This document shows, one piece after another, positions 8,811 to 17,503 of a stretch of 64,000 nucleotides of DNA; the stretch's first letter is position 1, and each line of letters begins with the position of its first letter. This DNA comes from Nocardioides soli (GTDB taxonomy: Bacteria > Actinomycetota > Actinomycetes > Propionibacteriales > Nocardioidaceae). The notes under the pieces were generated by a model, which did no database searches, was not told the DNA's origin, and saw nothing but the letters and a program-made list of their open reading frames with translations. The stretch covers positions 372,001 through 436,000 of the forward strand of contig NZ_JACHWR010000001.1 in assembly GCF_014191495.1 (NCBI RefSeq), in the 5' to 3' direction. A program made the translations under genes and the position numbers.

Positions 8811-11048
8811 TCACGACTTCTCGATGAAGTCGGCCTGGACGGAGGCCTCGAGCCGGGCCACCTCGGTGGCCAGGTCGGGCGCGAGCCTCAGATCGGCGTC
8901 CGCGTCGAGGAGTGCGTTGGCCGCCTCGCGGGCCTGCACGATCGTCGCCTCGTCGCGGAGCACGCGGAGGTTCTGCAGCCCGGACCGGAACCCCGACTGC
9001 GACTTGCCGAGCACGTCGCCCTCCCGGCGCTGCTCGAGGTCGACCCGGCTCAGCTCGAAGCCGTCGGTGGTCGCGGCGACGGCGTCGAGCCGCTCGCGGG
9101 CCGCGCTCCCCTGCTCCGCGCGCGAGACCAGCAGGCAGAGGCCGGGCAGCCCGCCCCGGCCGACCCGGCCGCGGAGCTGGTGGAGCTGGGAGACGCCGAA
9201 CCGCTCGGCGTCGAGCAGCACCATCGCCGTGGCGTTGGCGACGTCGACGCCGACCTCGATCACGGTCGTCGAGACCAGCACGTCGACGTCCCCGGCGGCG
9301 AAGGCACGCATCACGCGGTCCTTCTCGTCGGGCGGCAGCCTGCCGTGCAGCCGCTCGACCCGGAGGCCCGCGAGCGAGGCCTCCGCGAGCTGCGCGGCGA
9401 CCTCCTCCACGGCGGACAGGCCGCCGGTGGGCGCATCGGGGACCACGGGGTTGTCCTCGTCGTCGAGGTCGACCTGGTCGGTCTCGCCCTGCTCCTGCTC
9501 GTCGCCGGTGATGCGCGGGCACACGACGTAGGCCTGATGGCCCTTCTCGACCTCCTCGCGCACCCGCTCCCAGACCCGGCCGAGCCAGCCGGGGTGCTCG
9601 GCGAGGGGGACGACGTTGGTCTGGATCGGCGCGCGGCCGGCCGGGAGCTCGGTGAGCGTGGAGGTCTCGAGGTCGCCGAAGACCGTCATCGCGACCGTGC
9701 GCGGGATCGGCGTGGCGGTCATCACGAGCACGTGCGGCGGGGCGCCCGCCTTGTCGGTGAGCGCGGACCGCTGCTCGACGCCGAAGCGGTGCTGCTCGTC
9801 GACGACGACCAGACCGAGATCGTTGAAGATCACCCGCTCCTCGAGCAGCGCGTGGGTGCCGATCACGATGCCGGCCTCGCCGGTGACGAGTCGCGACATC
9901 GGCTCGGCGCGCTGGGCCTTGGTCATCGAGCCGGTGAGCAGCTCGACGTTCGTGGCGTCGGCGGCGCCGCCGAGCATCCCGCCCGCGGCGAGGTCGCCGA
10001 GCAGCGCGGTGATCGAGCGGTGGTGCTGCTGGGCGAGCACCTCGGTCGGGGCGAGCAGCGCGGCCTGGCCCCCGGAGTCGACCACGCGCAGCATGGCGCG
10101 CAGCGCGACCAGCGTCTTGCCGGAACCGACCTCGCCCTGGAGCAGCCGGTTCATCGGGTGGTCCTGGGCCAGGTCGGCCTCGATCTGCTCCCCCACCTCG
10201 CGCTGGCCGTCGGTCAGCGCGAAGGGCAGCCGGGCGTCGAACGCCGCGAGCAGGCCGCCCTGGTCGCCGGTGCGCGCCCGGGCGCCGAGCGCGCGGACCT
10301 CGCGCCGCCGCCGGGCCAGCACGAGCTGGGTGACCAGGGCCTCCTCGAAGCGGAAACGCCGCTGGGCGCGGGTGATCTCGGCCCAGTCGTCGGGCGCGTG
10401 GATCCACGTCAGCGCCCGACGGGCGTCGAGCAGGTCGTACTGCTCGCGGACCGCCTCCGGGAGCAGGTCGGGCACGTCGTCGACGACCGACAGCGCGAAC
10501 GCGATGGCCTTCTGGATGTCCCAGGAGTCGACGCCCTTGGTCAGGGGGTAGATCGGGTAGAAGGCGCGCAGCGTCTCCAGCGAGAGCTCGGCGAGGTCCT
10601 CGCCCCCGCTGCCGAAGAGCACCATCTGCGGGTTGGTCAGCTGCCACTCGCCGCGGAAGCTCCCGACCTTGCCCAGGAAGATCCCCTCGCGCCCCTCGGC
10701 GAGCCGCGCCACGTTCCAGTCGGCGATCCGGCTTGACTGGGCGAAGAACGACATCCGGAGGCTGGCGCCCTCGGCGTGGACCACCGTGTCGACGCGGTAC
10801 GCCGTGCGTCGGGTGCGCCGGTCGGTGTAGGTCCGCTTCTGCGGCTTCCCGAGGCGACCGGAGATGGTCAGCATCTCTCCCTCGTGCAGCCGCTCGACCC
10901 GGCTGAGCTCGCCGGTCTTGAGGTAGCGCCGCGGGAAGTGGTGCAACAGGTCGCCGACCGTGCGCAGGCCGAGCCGCTCGACGATGGCGTCGCGCTTCTT
11001 CTTCTGGTCGCCGAGGACGGTGGCGACGGGTGAGTCGAGTGTGATCAC
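8811..11048 (-). CDS. recG: ATP-dependent DNA helicase RecG
   Basis: Branch-migration helicase that remodels stalled forks and Holliday junctions. It has the N-terminal wedge/OB domain (about residues 1-230, including LTISGRLGKPQKR). A superfamily 2 helicase core follows: Walker A GEVGSGKT, DEQHRFG (DExH box), MTATPIPRT and the C-terminal helicase half with QLRGRVGRG. Length is 745 residues, close to normal. The GTG start at 11048 gives VITLDSPVATVLG. It is separated by 13 bp from the upstream DAK2 gene, a common actinobacterial pairing. Confidence 0.97.
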   Translation of the reverse strand: MITLDSPVATVLGDQKKKRDAIVERLGLRTVGDLLHHFPRRYLKTGELSRVERLHEGEMLTISGRLGKPQKRTYTDRRTRRTAYRVDTVVHAEGASLRMSFFAQSSRIADWNVARLAEGREGIFLGKVGSFRGEWQLTNPQMVLFGSGGEDLAELSLETLRAFYPIYPLTKGVDSWDIQKAIAFALSVVDDVPDLLPEAVREQYDLLDARRALTWIHAPDDWAEITRAQRRFRFEEALVTQLVLARRRREVRALGARARTGDQGGLLAAFDARLPFALTDGQREVGEQIEADLAQDHPMNRLLQGEVGSGKTLVALRAMLRVVDSGGQAALLAPTEVLAQQHHRSITALLGDLAAGGMLGGAADATNVELLTGSMTKAQRAEPMSRLVTGEAGIVIGTHALLEERVIFNDLGLVVVDEQHRFGVEQRSALTDKAGAPPHVLVMTATPIPRTVAMTVFGDLETSTLTELPAGRAPIQTNVVPLAEHPGWLGRVWERVREEVEKGHQAYVVCPRITGDEQEQGETDQVDLDDEDNPVVPDAPTGGLSAVEEVAAQLAEASLAGLRVERLHGRLPPDEKDRVMRAFAAGDVDVLVSTTVIEVGVDVANATAMVLLDAERFGVSQLHQLRGRVGRGGLPGLCLLVSRAEQGSAARERLDAVAATTDGFELSRVDLEQRREGDVLGKSQSGFRSGLQNLRVLRDEATIVQAREAANALLDADADLRLAPDLATEVARLEASVQADFIEKS

Positions 11049-11061
11049 GGGTGTGGTGCTC

Positions 11062-12717
11062 TCATTCCACGGACATCAGCAGCGGGTAGCGCGGCTGGCC
11101 TCCGTCGTACACCACGACGTCGACAGCGGGGTGCCGCTCCTCCAGGTACGCCGCGCACCGCGTCGCGAGCGCACCCTCGACGTCCTCCGCGCCCGCGACG
11201 ATCGTGACGAGCTCCCCGCCGCCGGCGAGCAGCCGCTCCAGGACGTCGGTCGCGACGGCGTAGAGGTCGGCGCCGACGACGGCGAAGTCGCCGGCGATCA
11301 CGCCGAGGACGTCGCCCGGTTCGCACGGCCCCGCCATCGTCATCGCCTGCTTGGCCGCGACGGTGACCGCCCCCTGCCGCGCGTGGCGCGCGGTCGCGGT
11401 CATCTCGAGCACGTCCTGGTCGAACGCGCGCCCGGGCTCGTGCACCGCGATCGCGGCCAGCCCCACGACCTGGGCGTGGGTCGGGATCACCGTGACCCGG
11501 ATCGCCTCGCCGAGATCGGCCTCCGCCGTGCGCGCCGCGATCTCGGCGACGCGCACCGTGTCGGCGTCGTTGGGGAGCACCACGACCTCGGCGGCGCCGC
11601 AGGCGGTGATCGCCTCGAGCAGCTCACCGGTGGAGGGCCGCTGGCCGGGGCCGCCGCCGACCACGACCCCGCCGGCCTCCTCGAACAGCGCCGCGAGGCC
11701 GGGGCCGGCCGACACCGCGATCACCCGCCGGCCCTGGCGCGTGGAGACGGTCCGGGCCGCCGCGATCTGCTCGGCGAAGTGCGTCACCCGGATCCGGTGC
11801 GGGCGGCCGGCGGCGATCCCGGCCTCGATCGCGGCGCCGACGTCGTCGACGTGCACGTGGACGTTCCAGAGCCCCTCGCCGCCCACGACCACGAGCGAGT
11901 CGCCGAGCCCGGCCAGCGTCTCGCGGAGCGTGGGCACCGCGTCGTCGCCGGCGTCGAGCAGGTACATCACCTCGTACGACGGTCCGTCCGGGCTCAGGTC
12001 GGCGCCGGGCGCGGGCTGGGGCACGGGGATCTGCCGGGTGCCGAGCGGGGCCGTGACCGGCACCGGCCGGCGGCCGGTCAGCACGGTCTCGGCCGCGTCG
12101 AGGATCACGCTGACCCCGCGGCCGCCGGCGTCGACGACCCCGGCCGCCGCGAGGGCGGGCAGCTGCTCCGGTGTCCGGGCCAGCGCCTCCCGCGCCGCCG
12201 CCGCGGCGACGGCGAACACGTCGCGAGACCGGGTCCGGGAGTCGCGGACCACGGCCACCGCCGCATCGGCCGCGGCCCGGATCACGCTGAGCATCGTGCC
12301 CTCGATCGGCGTACCGACCGCCGCGTAGCTCGCGTCGGCGGCGCACGCCAGCGCCTCGGCCATCACCGCGGCGTTGCGCTGGTCGGGGGCCGCCTCGGAG
12401 ATCCGGCGCGCGATCGCGCCGAGCATCTCGCTGAGGATCACGCCGGAGTTGCCGCGGGCACCGAGCAGCGCGCCGCGGCTGAACGTCGCGAGCGCGGTGC
12501 CGACGTCGACGCCCGGATCCGCCTCGACGGCGTCGCGGATCGCGTCCCGCCCGGAGGAGACGGTCAGGTACATGTTCGTGCCGGTGTCCCCGTCGGGCAC
12601 CGGGAAGACGTTGAGCGCGTCGATCTCCTCGCGCGCGTCGGCGAGGGCGTCGGTCGCGAGGTCGACGAAGCGGAGCACGACCTCGACCGTGATGACGCCG
12701 CCGCGCGGAGTTTCCAT
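11062..12717 (-). CDS. DAK2-domain protein (FakA/YloV-like)
   Basis: Protein of 551 residues with an N-terminal DAK2 kinase-like domain. The ATP-site motif NVFPVPDGDTGTNM and GARGNSGVILSE are both clear. A middle region and a C-terminal DegV-like/DAK1-type domain (FVVVVGGGPGQRPSTGE region) follow. In Firmicutes the homologue FakA phosphorylates fatty acids bound to FakB. The actinobacterial members next to recG and rpmB are unproven but share the fold. The start at 12717 is preceded by GAGGA at 6 nt; the frame stays open further up without protein-like sequence. It is divergent from rpmB. Confidence 0.88.
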   Translation of the reverse strand: METPRGGVITVEVVLRFVDLATDALADAREEIDALNVFPVPDGDTGTNMYLTVSSGRDAIRDAVEADPGVDVGTALATFSRGALLGARGNSGVILSEMLGAIARRISEAAPDQRNAAVMAEALACAADASYAAVGTPIEGTMLSVIRAAADAAVAVVRDSRTRSRDVFAVAAAAAREALARTPEQLPALAAAGVVDAGGRGVSVILDAAETVLTGRRPVPVTAPLGTRQIPVPQPAPGADLSPDGPSYEVMYLLDAGDDAVPTLRETLAGLGDSLVVVGGEGLWNVHVHVDDVGAAIEAGIAAGRPHRIRVTHFAEQIAAARTVSTRQGRRVIAVSAGPGLAALFEEAGGVVVGGGPGQRPSTGELLEAITACGAAEVVVLPNDADTVRVAEIAARTAEADLGEAIRVTVIPTHAQVVGLAAIAVHEPGRAFDQDVLEMTATARHARQGAVTVAAKQAMTMAGPCEPGDVLGVIAGDFAVVGADLYAVATDVLERLLAGGGELVTIVAGAEDVEGALATRCAAYLEERHPAVDVVVYDGGQPRYPLLMSVE

Positions 12718-12900
12718 CGCCGTCCTCGATCGGGGAGACTGCCCTGGAGCCCCGGTGCGGCTCCGCGGGGAGATGAGTGCCACAGGCTAGTGGCAGTGGC
12801 ACGATTTCCGCGTCCGCGGGGTGGTCCGATACTCTTGTGCGGTTGCCCGTCCGCGGGCCCTCGACCCGTCTGACCAATCGATTCGTTTCAGGAGTACCTC

Positions 12901-13086
12901 GTGGCTGCCGTCTGCGACATCTGCGCCAAGAAGCCGGGCTTCGGCAACAACCGGCCGTGGTCGCGCAAGATCACGAAGCGTCGCTTCGACCCCAACATCC
13001 AGCGTGTCCGGGCGACCGTCAACGGCACTCCGAAGCGCCTCAACGTCTGCACCGGCTGCCTCAAGGCCGGCAAGGTCACCCGCTGA
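12901..13086 (+). CDS. rpmB: 50S ribosomal protein L28
   Basis: Large-subunit ribosomal protein of 61 residues. GTG start with AGGAG 6-7 nt upstream. AAVCDICAKKPGFGNN and the C-terminal VCTGCLKAGKV contain the two CxxC pairs of the zinc-binding L28 form. Central NIQRVRATVNGTPKR is typical. It is divergent from the DAK2 gene, with about 180 bp between their starts, and is followed by a strong terminator. Confidence 0.97.
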   Translation: MAAVCDICAKKPGFGNNRPWSRKITKRRFDPNIQRVRATVNGTPKRLNVCTGCLKAGKVTR

Positions 13087-13104
13087 CCTGACGTACCACC
13101 GCGA

Positions 13105-13134
13105 GGCCCCGACCGGATCCGGTCGGGGCCTTTT
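13105..13134 (+). terminator. intrinsic terminator of rpmB
   Basis: Perfect inverted repeat GGCCCCGACCG / CGGTCGGGGCC with a GATC loop, followed directly by TTTT. It begins 19 bp after the rpmB stop codon. Confidence 0.9.
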
Positions 13135-13151
13135 CGCGTTGGCGGGGGCGG

Positions 13152-13179
13152 CGGTTTCCCCGGTCCACCGGGGAAACCG
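13152..13179. repeat. perfect hairpin between rpmB and thiL
   Basis: Thirteen-bp perfect inverted repeat (CGGTTTCCCCGGT / ACCGGGGAAACCG) with a 2-nt loop. It lies 57 bp past the thiL stop on the minus strand and 18 bp past the rpmB terminator. It has no T-run on either side. It could be a Rho-type or attenuating 3' structure for thiL mRNA, or a short palindromic repeat. Confidence 0.5.
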
Positions 13180-13236
13180 GAACTGTTGGGCCGAAGCATC
13201 GCCCGAAGAGCTCCGGTTCTGCCCTGAACAGTCGAC

Positions 13237-14199
13237 TCAGAAGTGCGTCCAGCCGGTGGGGCCCTCGTACGGCGCGCCGTCCACGGTCACGCCCGACCCG
13301 GCCGCGACCGAGCCGATCACGGCCCAGCCCGCCGGGACGGCGTCCACCGAGGCGAAGGTCGCCAGCAGGGCGTGGTCCTCGCCCCCGCTGAGCATGAACT
13401 GGATCGGGTCGGCGCCGAGCGCCGCACCCACGGCGTGCAGCGGCTCCGGCACGTCGAACGCCGAGGCGTGCACGTCGATCGCGACGCCGGAGTCGTCGGC
13501 GACGTGGCCGGCGTCGGCCAGCAGGCCGTCGGAGACGTCGATCATCGCGGTCGCGCCGGCCTCGGCGGCGATCCGCCCGGCGTCGTACGGCGGCTCCGGG
13601 CGGCGGTAGGCCTCGACCAGCACCCGCGGCGAGCGGAAGCCCCGGCCGAGCACCGCCAGGCCGCCGGCGGACCAGCCCTGCCGGCCGCAGATCGCGAGGA
13701 CGTCGCCCGGCCGGGCTCCCGAGCGCAGCACCGGCGCCTGGGTGCAGCCACCCAGCACGGTCACCGCGATCACGATCTGGTCGGAGCGGGTCAGGTCGCC
13801 GCCCACGACGCTGGCGCCGACCTGCGCGCACTCGTCCGCGAAGCCGCGGGCGAAGTCGAGCGCCCACTGCACCGGCAGCTCGGCCGGCGCGGCGAGCCCG
13901 ATCGTCAGCGACGTGGCCCGGCCGCCCATCGCGTTGATGTCGGAGAGGTTCTGGGCCGCGGCCCGGTGACCGACGTCCTCGGCGCTGGCCCAGTCGCGAC
14001 GGAAGTGCCGGCCCTCGACGAGGAGGTCCGTCGAGACCACCACGTGGCCGTTGCGGATGCGCAGCACCGCCGCGTCGTCACCGGGCCCGACCAGCACCTG
14101 CTCCCCCTGCGGGAAGAGGTCGACCAGCGCCGAGATCAACCCGAACTCCCCCGCGTCGGCGAGCGTTGCGTCGGGCGGGAACGGGGTGCGTGCGGCCAT
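13237..14199 (-). CDS. thiL: thiamine-monophosphate kinase
   Basis: Last step of thiamine pyrophosphate synthesis: ThMP plus ATP gives ThDP plus ADP. PurM/ThiL-type fold with GEFGLISALV near the N-terminus and the metal/nucleotide motifs GPGDDAAVL, VSTDLLVEGRHF, NLSDINAMGG and the later DVSDGLLADAGH and SGGEDHALLAT. Length is 320 residues, normal. The ATG at 14199 is used because it gives MAARTPFPPDATLADAGEFG; an upstream GTG/ATG would add sequence of no family likeness. It is divergent from the Lrp-type gene. Confidence 0.95.
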   Translation of the reverse strand: MAARTPFPPDATLADAGEFGLISALVDLFPQGEQVLVGPGDDAAVLRIRNGHVVVSTDLLVEGRHFRRDWASAEDVGHRAAAQNLSDINAMGGRATSLTIGLAAPAELPVQWALDFARGFADECAQVGASVVGGDLTRSDQIVIAVTVLGGCTQAPVLRSGARPGDVLAICGRQGWSAGGLAVLGRGFRSPRVLVEAYRRPEPPYDAGRIAAEAGATAMIDVSDGLLADAGHVADDSGVAIDVHASAFDVPEPLHAVGAALGADPIQFMLSGGEDHALLATFASVDAVPAGWAVIGSVAAGSGVTVDGAPYEGPTGWTHF

Positions 14200-14310
14200 G
14201 TGCCCATCCCACCAGACGCCGGTGTCCAGCACCCGCGGCACCTACCGGCAGGCGCGGAGCGCGCGGTAGGTTGGGGCCTCCCGCACGCAACCAACCCGAG
14301 GGAGAGCGCG

Positions 14311-14547
14311 ATGGTCGTCCAGGCGTACATCCTGATCCAGACCGACGTCGGCAAGGCCGCCGAGGTGGCCTCCGCGATCGCCCAGGTCAAGGGCGTGACC
14401 CTCGCCGAGGACGTCACCGGTCCTTACGACGTCATCGTGCGCGCGGAGGCCCGCAACGTCGACGAGCTGGGCAAGCTCGTGGTCTCGAAGGTGCAGAACC
14501 TCGACGGGATCACCCGCACGCTGACCTGCCCCGTCGTGCACATCTGA
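14311..14547 (+). CDS. Lrp/AsnC ligand-binding (RAM) domain protein
   Basis: Stand-alone 78-residue regulator-of-amino-acid-metabolism domain, lacking the HTH of full Lrp proteins. The sequence opens MVVQAYILIQTDVGKAAEVA and continues as the usual beta-alpha-beta-beta-alpha-beta RAM fold (VTGPYDVIVRAEA; TLTCPVVHI). The domain normally forms a dimer or decamer ring that binds amino acids. GGGAGAG lies 6 nt upstream of the ATG. Its stop is followed immediately by the next gene's GTG. This small gene is a standard neighbour of thiL and ddl in Nocardioides-type genomes; its exact role is not established. Confidence 0.88.
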   Translation: MVVQAYILIQTDVGKAAEVASAIAQVKGVTLAEDVTGPYDVIVRAEARNVDELGKLVVSKVQNLDGITRTLTCPVVHI

Positions 14548-15075
14548 GTGCCCGATCACTCCAGGTCCCGACGCCCCGTGTCGCTACTGGCACGGGGCGT
14601 CGTCGTGTGCGCGGCGGTCGCGCTGACCGCAGGCTGCTCCAGCGGTCCGGTCGAGATCGACGCGCCCGCCCTCTCGGGCTCCGCGGCCGCGGACTGCCGT
14701 CGCCTCGTCGCCGAGCTGCCGGACTCGCTCGCCGGCCAGGAGCGGCGCGAGACGACCGGCGACACGGCGTACAGCGCCGCCTGGGGCGACCCGGCGATCG
14801 TGGTCACCTGCGGGGTCGGCGAGCCGGCCGGGTACGACCTGGGAGCCTCGTGCGTGCAGGTCGACGACGCCGGCTGGTACGTGCCCGACGAGGTGCTGGC
14901 CGCGGCCGCGGAGGGCGACGAGGACGTCGACGTGACCGCCACCGAGCTCAACTACCGCCCCCGCGTCGAGCTCCAGCTGCCCGCGGACTACCGGCCCGAC
15001 GGGTTCGGCAACGCCATCGGCGCCCTCACGCAGGTGATCGCCCGGGAGTTCGAGAGGACCGGCCGCTGCCGCTAG
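14548..15075 (+). CDS. DUF3515 lipoprotein
   Basis: Protein of 175 residues with an N-terminal signal and lipobox ALTAGC, so an exported, lipid-anchored protein with Cys29-30 as the modified residue. The mature part matches the DUF3515 pattern: DCRRLVAELPDSLAGQERR, then AAWGDPAIVVTCGV and a C-terminal REFERTGRC. The start GTG directly abuts the stop of the Lrp-type gene (TGAGTG). DUF3515 is found beside ddl in Actinobacteria, as here (convergent, 15 bp apart), which hints at an envelope role, but the function is unknown. Confidence 0.85.
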   Translation: MPDHSRSRRPVSLLARGVVVCAAVALTAGCSSGPVEIDAPALSGSAAADCRRLVAELPDSLAGQERRETTGDTAYSAAWGDPAIVVTCGVGEPAGYDLGASCVQVDDAGWYVPDEVLAAAAEGDEDVDVTATELNYRPRVELQLPADYRPDGFGNAIGALTQVIAREFERTGRCR

Positions 15076-15090
15076 GCAGCCGGTCGGCTG

Positions 15091-16212
15091 TCAGCGCAGG
15101 CCGGTGTCGCGCGCGAGGGCCAGCCTGATCAGGCGGTCGACCAGCGCGGGGTAGTCGACGCCCGAGGCCGCCCACATCCGCGGGTACATCGACGTCGGGG
15201 TGAAGCCCGGCATCGTGTTGATCTCGTTGACGACGAGGTCGCCTCCGGGCAGCAGGAAGAAGTCGACCCGGGCCAGGCCCTCGCAGCCGACCGCCTCGAA
15301 GGCCCGCACCGAGAGCTCGCGGAGCCGCGTGACCACGTCGTCCGGCAGGTCGGCCGGCACGTCGAGCTCGGTGTGCTCCTCGGGGAGGTACTTGGCCGCG
15401 AAGTCGTAGAACTCGTGGTCGCCGCTGATCCGGATCTCCGCGGGCACCGAGGTCTCCGGCGTCCCGTCCAGCGCCTGGAGCACGCCGCACTCGATCTCGC
15501 GGGCGTCCACGGCCGCCGTCTCGACGAGGACCTTCGGGTCGTAGCGGAAGGCCTCCTCGACCGCCTGATCGAGCTCGGCGGCGTCGTGGACCTTGGAGAT
15601 CCCCAGGCTCGAGCCGCCCCGGGCCGGCTTCACGAACTGCGGGTAGCCCAGCCCGGCGGCCCGCGCCCGGCAGCCGGCGGCGTCGCGCTGCCACTCCGCC
15701 GCGGTCACGGTCACCGAGGGCAGCACCGGCAGCCCGGCGGCCGCGAGCGCCACCTTCATATGGGCCTTGTCCATGCTCACCGCCGACGCGAGCACACCCG
15801 CGCCGACGTACCGGACCCCGGCCATCTCGAGCATGCCCTGGATGGTGCCGTCCTCGCCCCAGGGCCCGTGCAGGAGCGGGAAGACGACGTCGACGTCGCC
15901 GAGTGTGCGCGGGGGCTGCGCCGGCTCGGTCACGACCAGACCGGTCGAGCTCGCCTCCGGCGCGAGCGCGATCGTCGCCCGGTCGCCGTCGACGGAGGGC
16001 AGCTGGTCGCGGCCCCGGATCCGCAGCCGCTCCGGGTCGCCGGACTCCAGCACCCAGCGACCGTCGGTCGCGATGCCGATCGGCACCACCTCGTACTGCT
16101 CGCGGTCGATCGCGGCGAGCACGCTGCCGGCGGTGATGCAGGAGACAGCGTGCTCACTGGACCGGCCGCCGAAGACGACTGCGACGCGACGCTTGCGGGA
16201 GGGGGAGTTCAT
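15091..16212 (-). CDS. ddl: D-alanine--D-alanine ligase
   Basis: ATP-grasp ligase that joins two D-alanines for peptidoglycan precursors. RVAVVFGGRSSEHAVSC is the N-terminal substrate loop. VFPLLHGPWGEDGTIQG, FVKPARGGSSLGISKV and EINTMPGFTPTSMYPRMW (metal and D-Ala site) follow. Length from 16212 is 373 residues; a second in-frame ATG at 16230 is possible and would add six residues. Neither start has a strong ribosome site. It is divergent from the PLP-enzyme gene at 16244 and convergent with the DUF3515 gene. Confidence 0.96.
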   Translation of the reverse strand: MNSPSRKRRVAVVFGGRSSEHAVSCITAGSVLAAIDREQYEVVPIGIATDGRWVLESGDPERLRIRGRDQLPSVDGDRATIALAPEASSTGLVVTEPAQPPRTLGDVDVVFPLLHGPWGEDGTIQGMLEMAGVRYVGAGVLASAVSMDKAHMKVALAAAGLPVLPSVTVTAAEWQRDAAGCRARAAGLGYPQFVKPARGGSSLGISKVHDAAELDQAVEEAFRYDPKVLVETAAVDAREIECGVLQALDGTPETSVPAEIRISGDHEFYDFAAKYLPEEHTELDVPADLPDDVVTRLRELSVRAFEAVGCEGLARVDFFLLPGGDLVVNEINTMPGFTPTSMYPRMWAASGVDYPALVDRLIRLALARDTGLR

Positions 16213-16243
16213 CGGCACGACCCTATCCATCTACTTTGGACGC

Positions 16244-17329
16244 ATGACCGACGACCCGCGCGCCCCGCAACCGTCGCTGCATCCCGCCACCATCGCCGTG
16301 ACCACCGGTCGGCCGGCGCGCGAGCCCGACCAGCCGCTGAACCGGCCGATCACGATGGCCTCGACGTACGTCGCGGGTGGGGACGTCGAGTACGGCCGCT
16401 ACGGCAACCCGACCTGGGAGGCGTTCGAGGTGACCCTCGGCGCGCTCGAGGGCGGCCGCGCCCTGGCCTTCTCGAGCGGCATGGCCGCGGTCACGACGGT
16501 CCTCGACCTGGTCGGCCACGACGCGCTCGTGATCGCGCCCGCGCACGCCTACAACGGCACCCTCCTCGAGCTCGCCGACCTGGAGGGCCGAGGCCGGGTC
16601 CGCACCAAGCTGGTCGACGTGACCGACACCGCGGCAGTCGTCGGCGCGGTCGAGGACTCCGCGCTGGTGTGGCTGGAGTCCCCCACCAACCCGGCGCTCG
16701 AGGTGGCCGACATCCCGACCATCGCCGCCGCCGCGCGGGCGGCCGGTGCGCACGTCGTGGTCGACAACACCTTCGCGACGCCGATCAACCAGCGGCCGCT
16801 GACGATGGGCGCCGACATCGTCGTCCACTCGGCCACGAAGTACCTCGCCGGCCACAGCGACGCGCTGCTCGGCGCGGTCGTCACCGCCGACGACGAGCTG
16901 TACGCCGTGCTGAAGGGCCGTCGCGACATGCTCGGCGCCGTCCCCGGCACGCTCGAGGCCTGGCTCGCGGCCCGCGGCCTGCGCACCCTGCACCTGCGCG
17001 TCGAGCGGGCCCAGCAGAACGCCCAGGAGCTCGTCCGCCGACTCGAGGGCCACCCCGCCGTCAGCCAGGTTCGCTACCCCGGCTTCGGCGCGATCGTGGC
17101 GATCGTGCTCGCCGAGGGCACGCTCGCCGCCGACCTGCTGTGCCGCACGACCTCGCTGTGGGTGCACGCCACCTCGCTCGGCGGCGTCGAGTCGACGTTC
17201 GAGCGGCGCCGCCGGTGGAAGGCGGAGCCGGCGACGATCCCCGAGGGCCTGGTGCGGCTCTCCGTCGGCGTCGAGGACGTCGAGGACCTCTGGGCCGACC
17301 TGGCGAAGGCGCTCGACGACCTGGGGTGA
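16244..17329 (+). CDS. PLP-dependent trans-sulfuration-type enzyme
   Basis: Cys/Met metabolism PLP enzyme of 361 residues (cystathionine gamma-synthase/gamma-lyase family). YGRYGNPTWEAFE is the family's substrate/PLP loop, FSSGMAAV the phosphate-binding loop, VVDNTFATP holds the PLP-ring Asp, and HSATKYLAGHSD contains the Schiff-base Lys199. It is somewhat shorter than the usual 380-400 residues. The exact activity (gamma-synthase, gamma-lyase, or methionine lyase) cannot be settled from sequence. It is preceded on the other strand by ddl, and followed by palindromic repeats. Confidence 0.9.
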   Translation: MTDDPRAPQPSLHPATIAVTTGRPAREPDQPLNRPITMASTYVAGGDVEYGRYGNPTWEAFEVTLGALEGGRALAFSSGMAAVTTVLDLVGHDALVIAPAHAYNGTLLELADLEGRGRVRTKLVDVTDTAAVVGAVEDSALVWLESPTNPALEVADIPTIAAAARAAGAHVVVDNTFATPINQRPLTMGADIVVHSATKYLAGHSDALLGAVVTADDELYAVLKGRRDMLGAVPGTLEAWLAARGLRTLHLRVERAQQNAQELVRRLEGHPAVSQVRYPGFGAIVAIVLAEGTLAADLLCRTTSLWVHATSLGGVESTFERRRRWKAEPATIPEGLVRLSVGVEDVEDLWADLAKALDDLG

Positions 17330-17342
17330 GCCCGCCTGCGGT

Positions 17343-17489
17343 GGTTTCGAGGCTCAGGCGCCAGAGCGCCTTCGCACCTCAACCACCGTGCTCGGCGGTT
17401 GAGGTGCGAGGAGCGCCAGCGACGAGCCTCGAAACCCCCGGGCCCCGCTGGTTGAGGTGCGAGGAGCGCCAGCGACGAGCCTCGAAGCC
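17343..17489. repeat. cluster of three REP-like palindromes
   Basis: Three elements occupy the gap between the convergent PLP-enzyme and gpsA genes. The first, 17343-17384, is in minus orientation (GGTTTCGAGG...CACCTCAACC). The others, 17397-17436 and 17450-17489, are in plus orientation (GGTTGAGGTGCGAGG...GCCTCGAAACC). The second and third are 40 bp and differ at one base (CTCGAAACC versus CTCGAAGCC). Each core carries GCGAGGAGC-GCCA-GCGACGAGC. They resemble the 43.0-43.1 kb copies. Confidence 0.8.
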
Positions 17490-17503
17490 CCCGGCGAACC
17501 GGC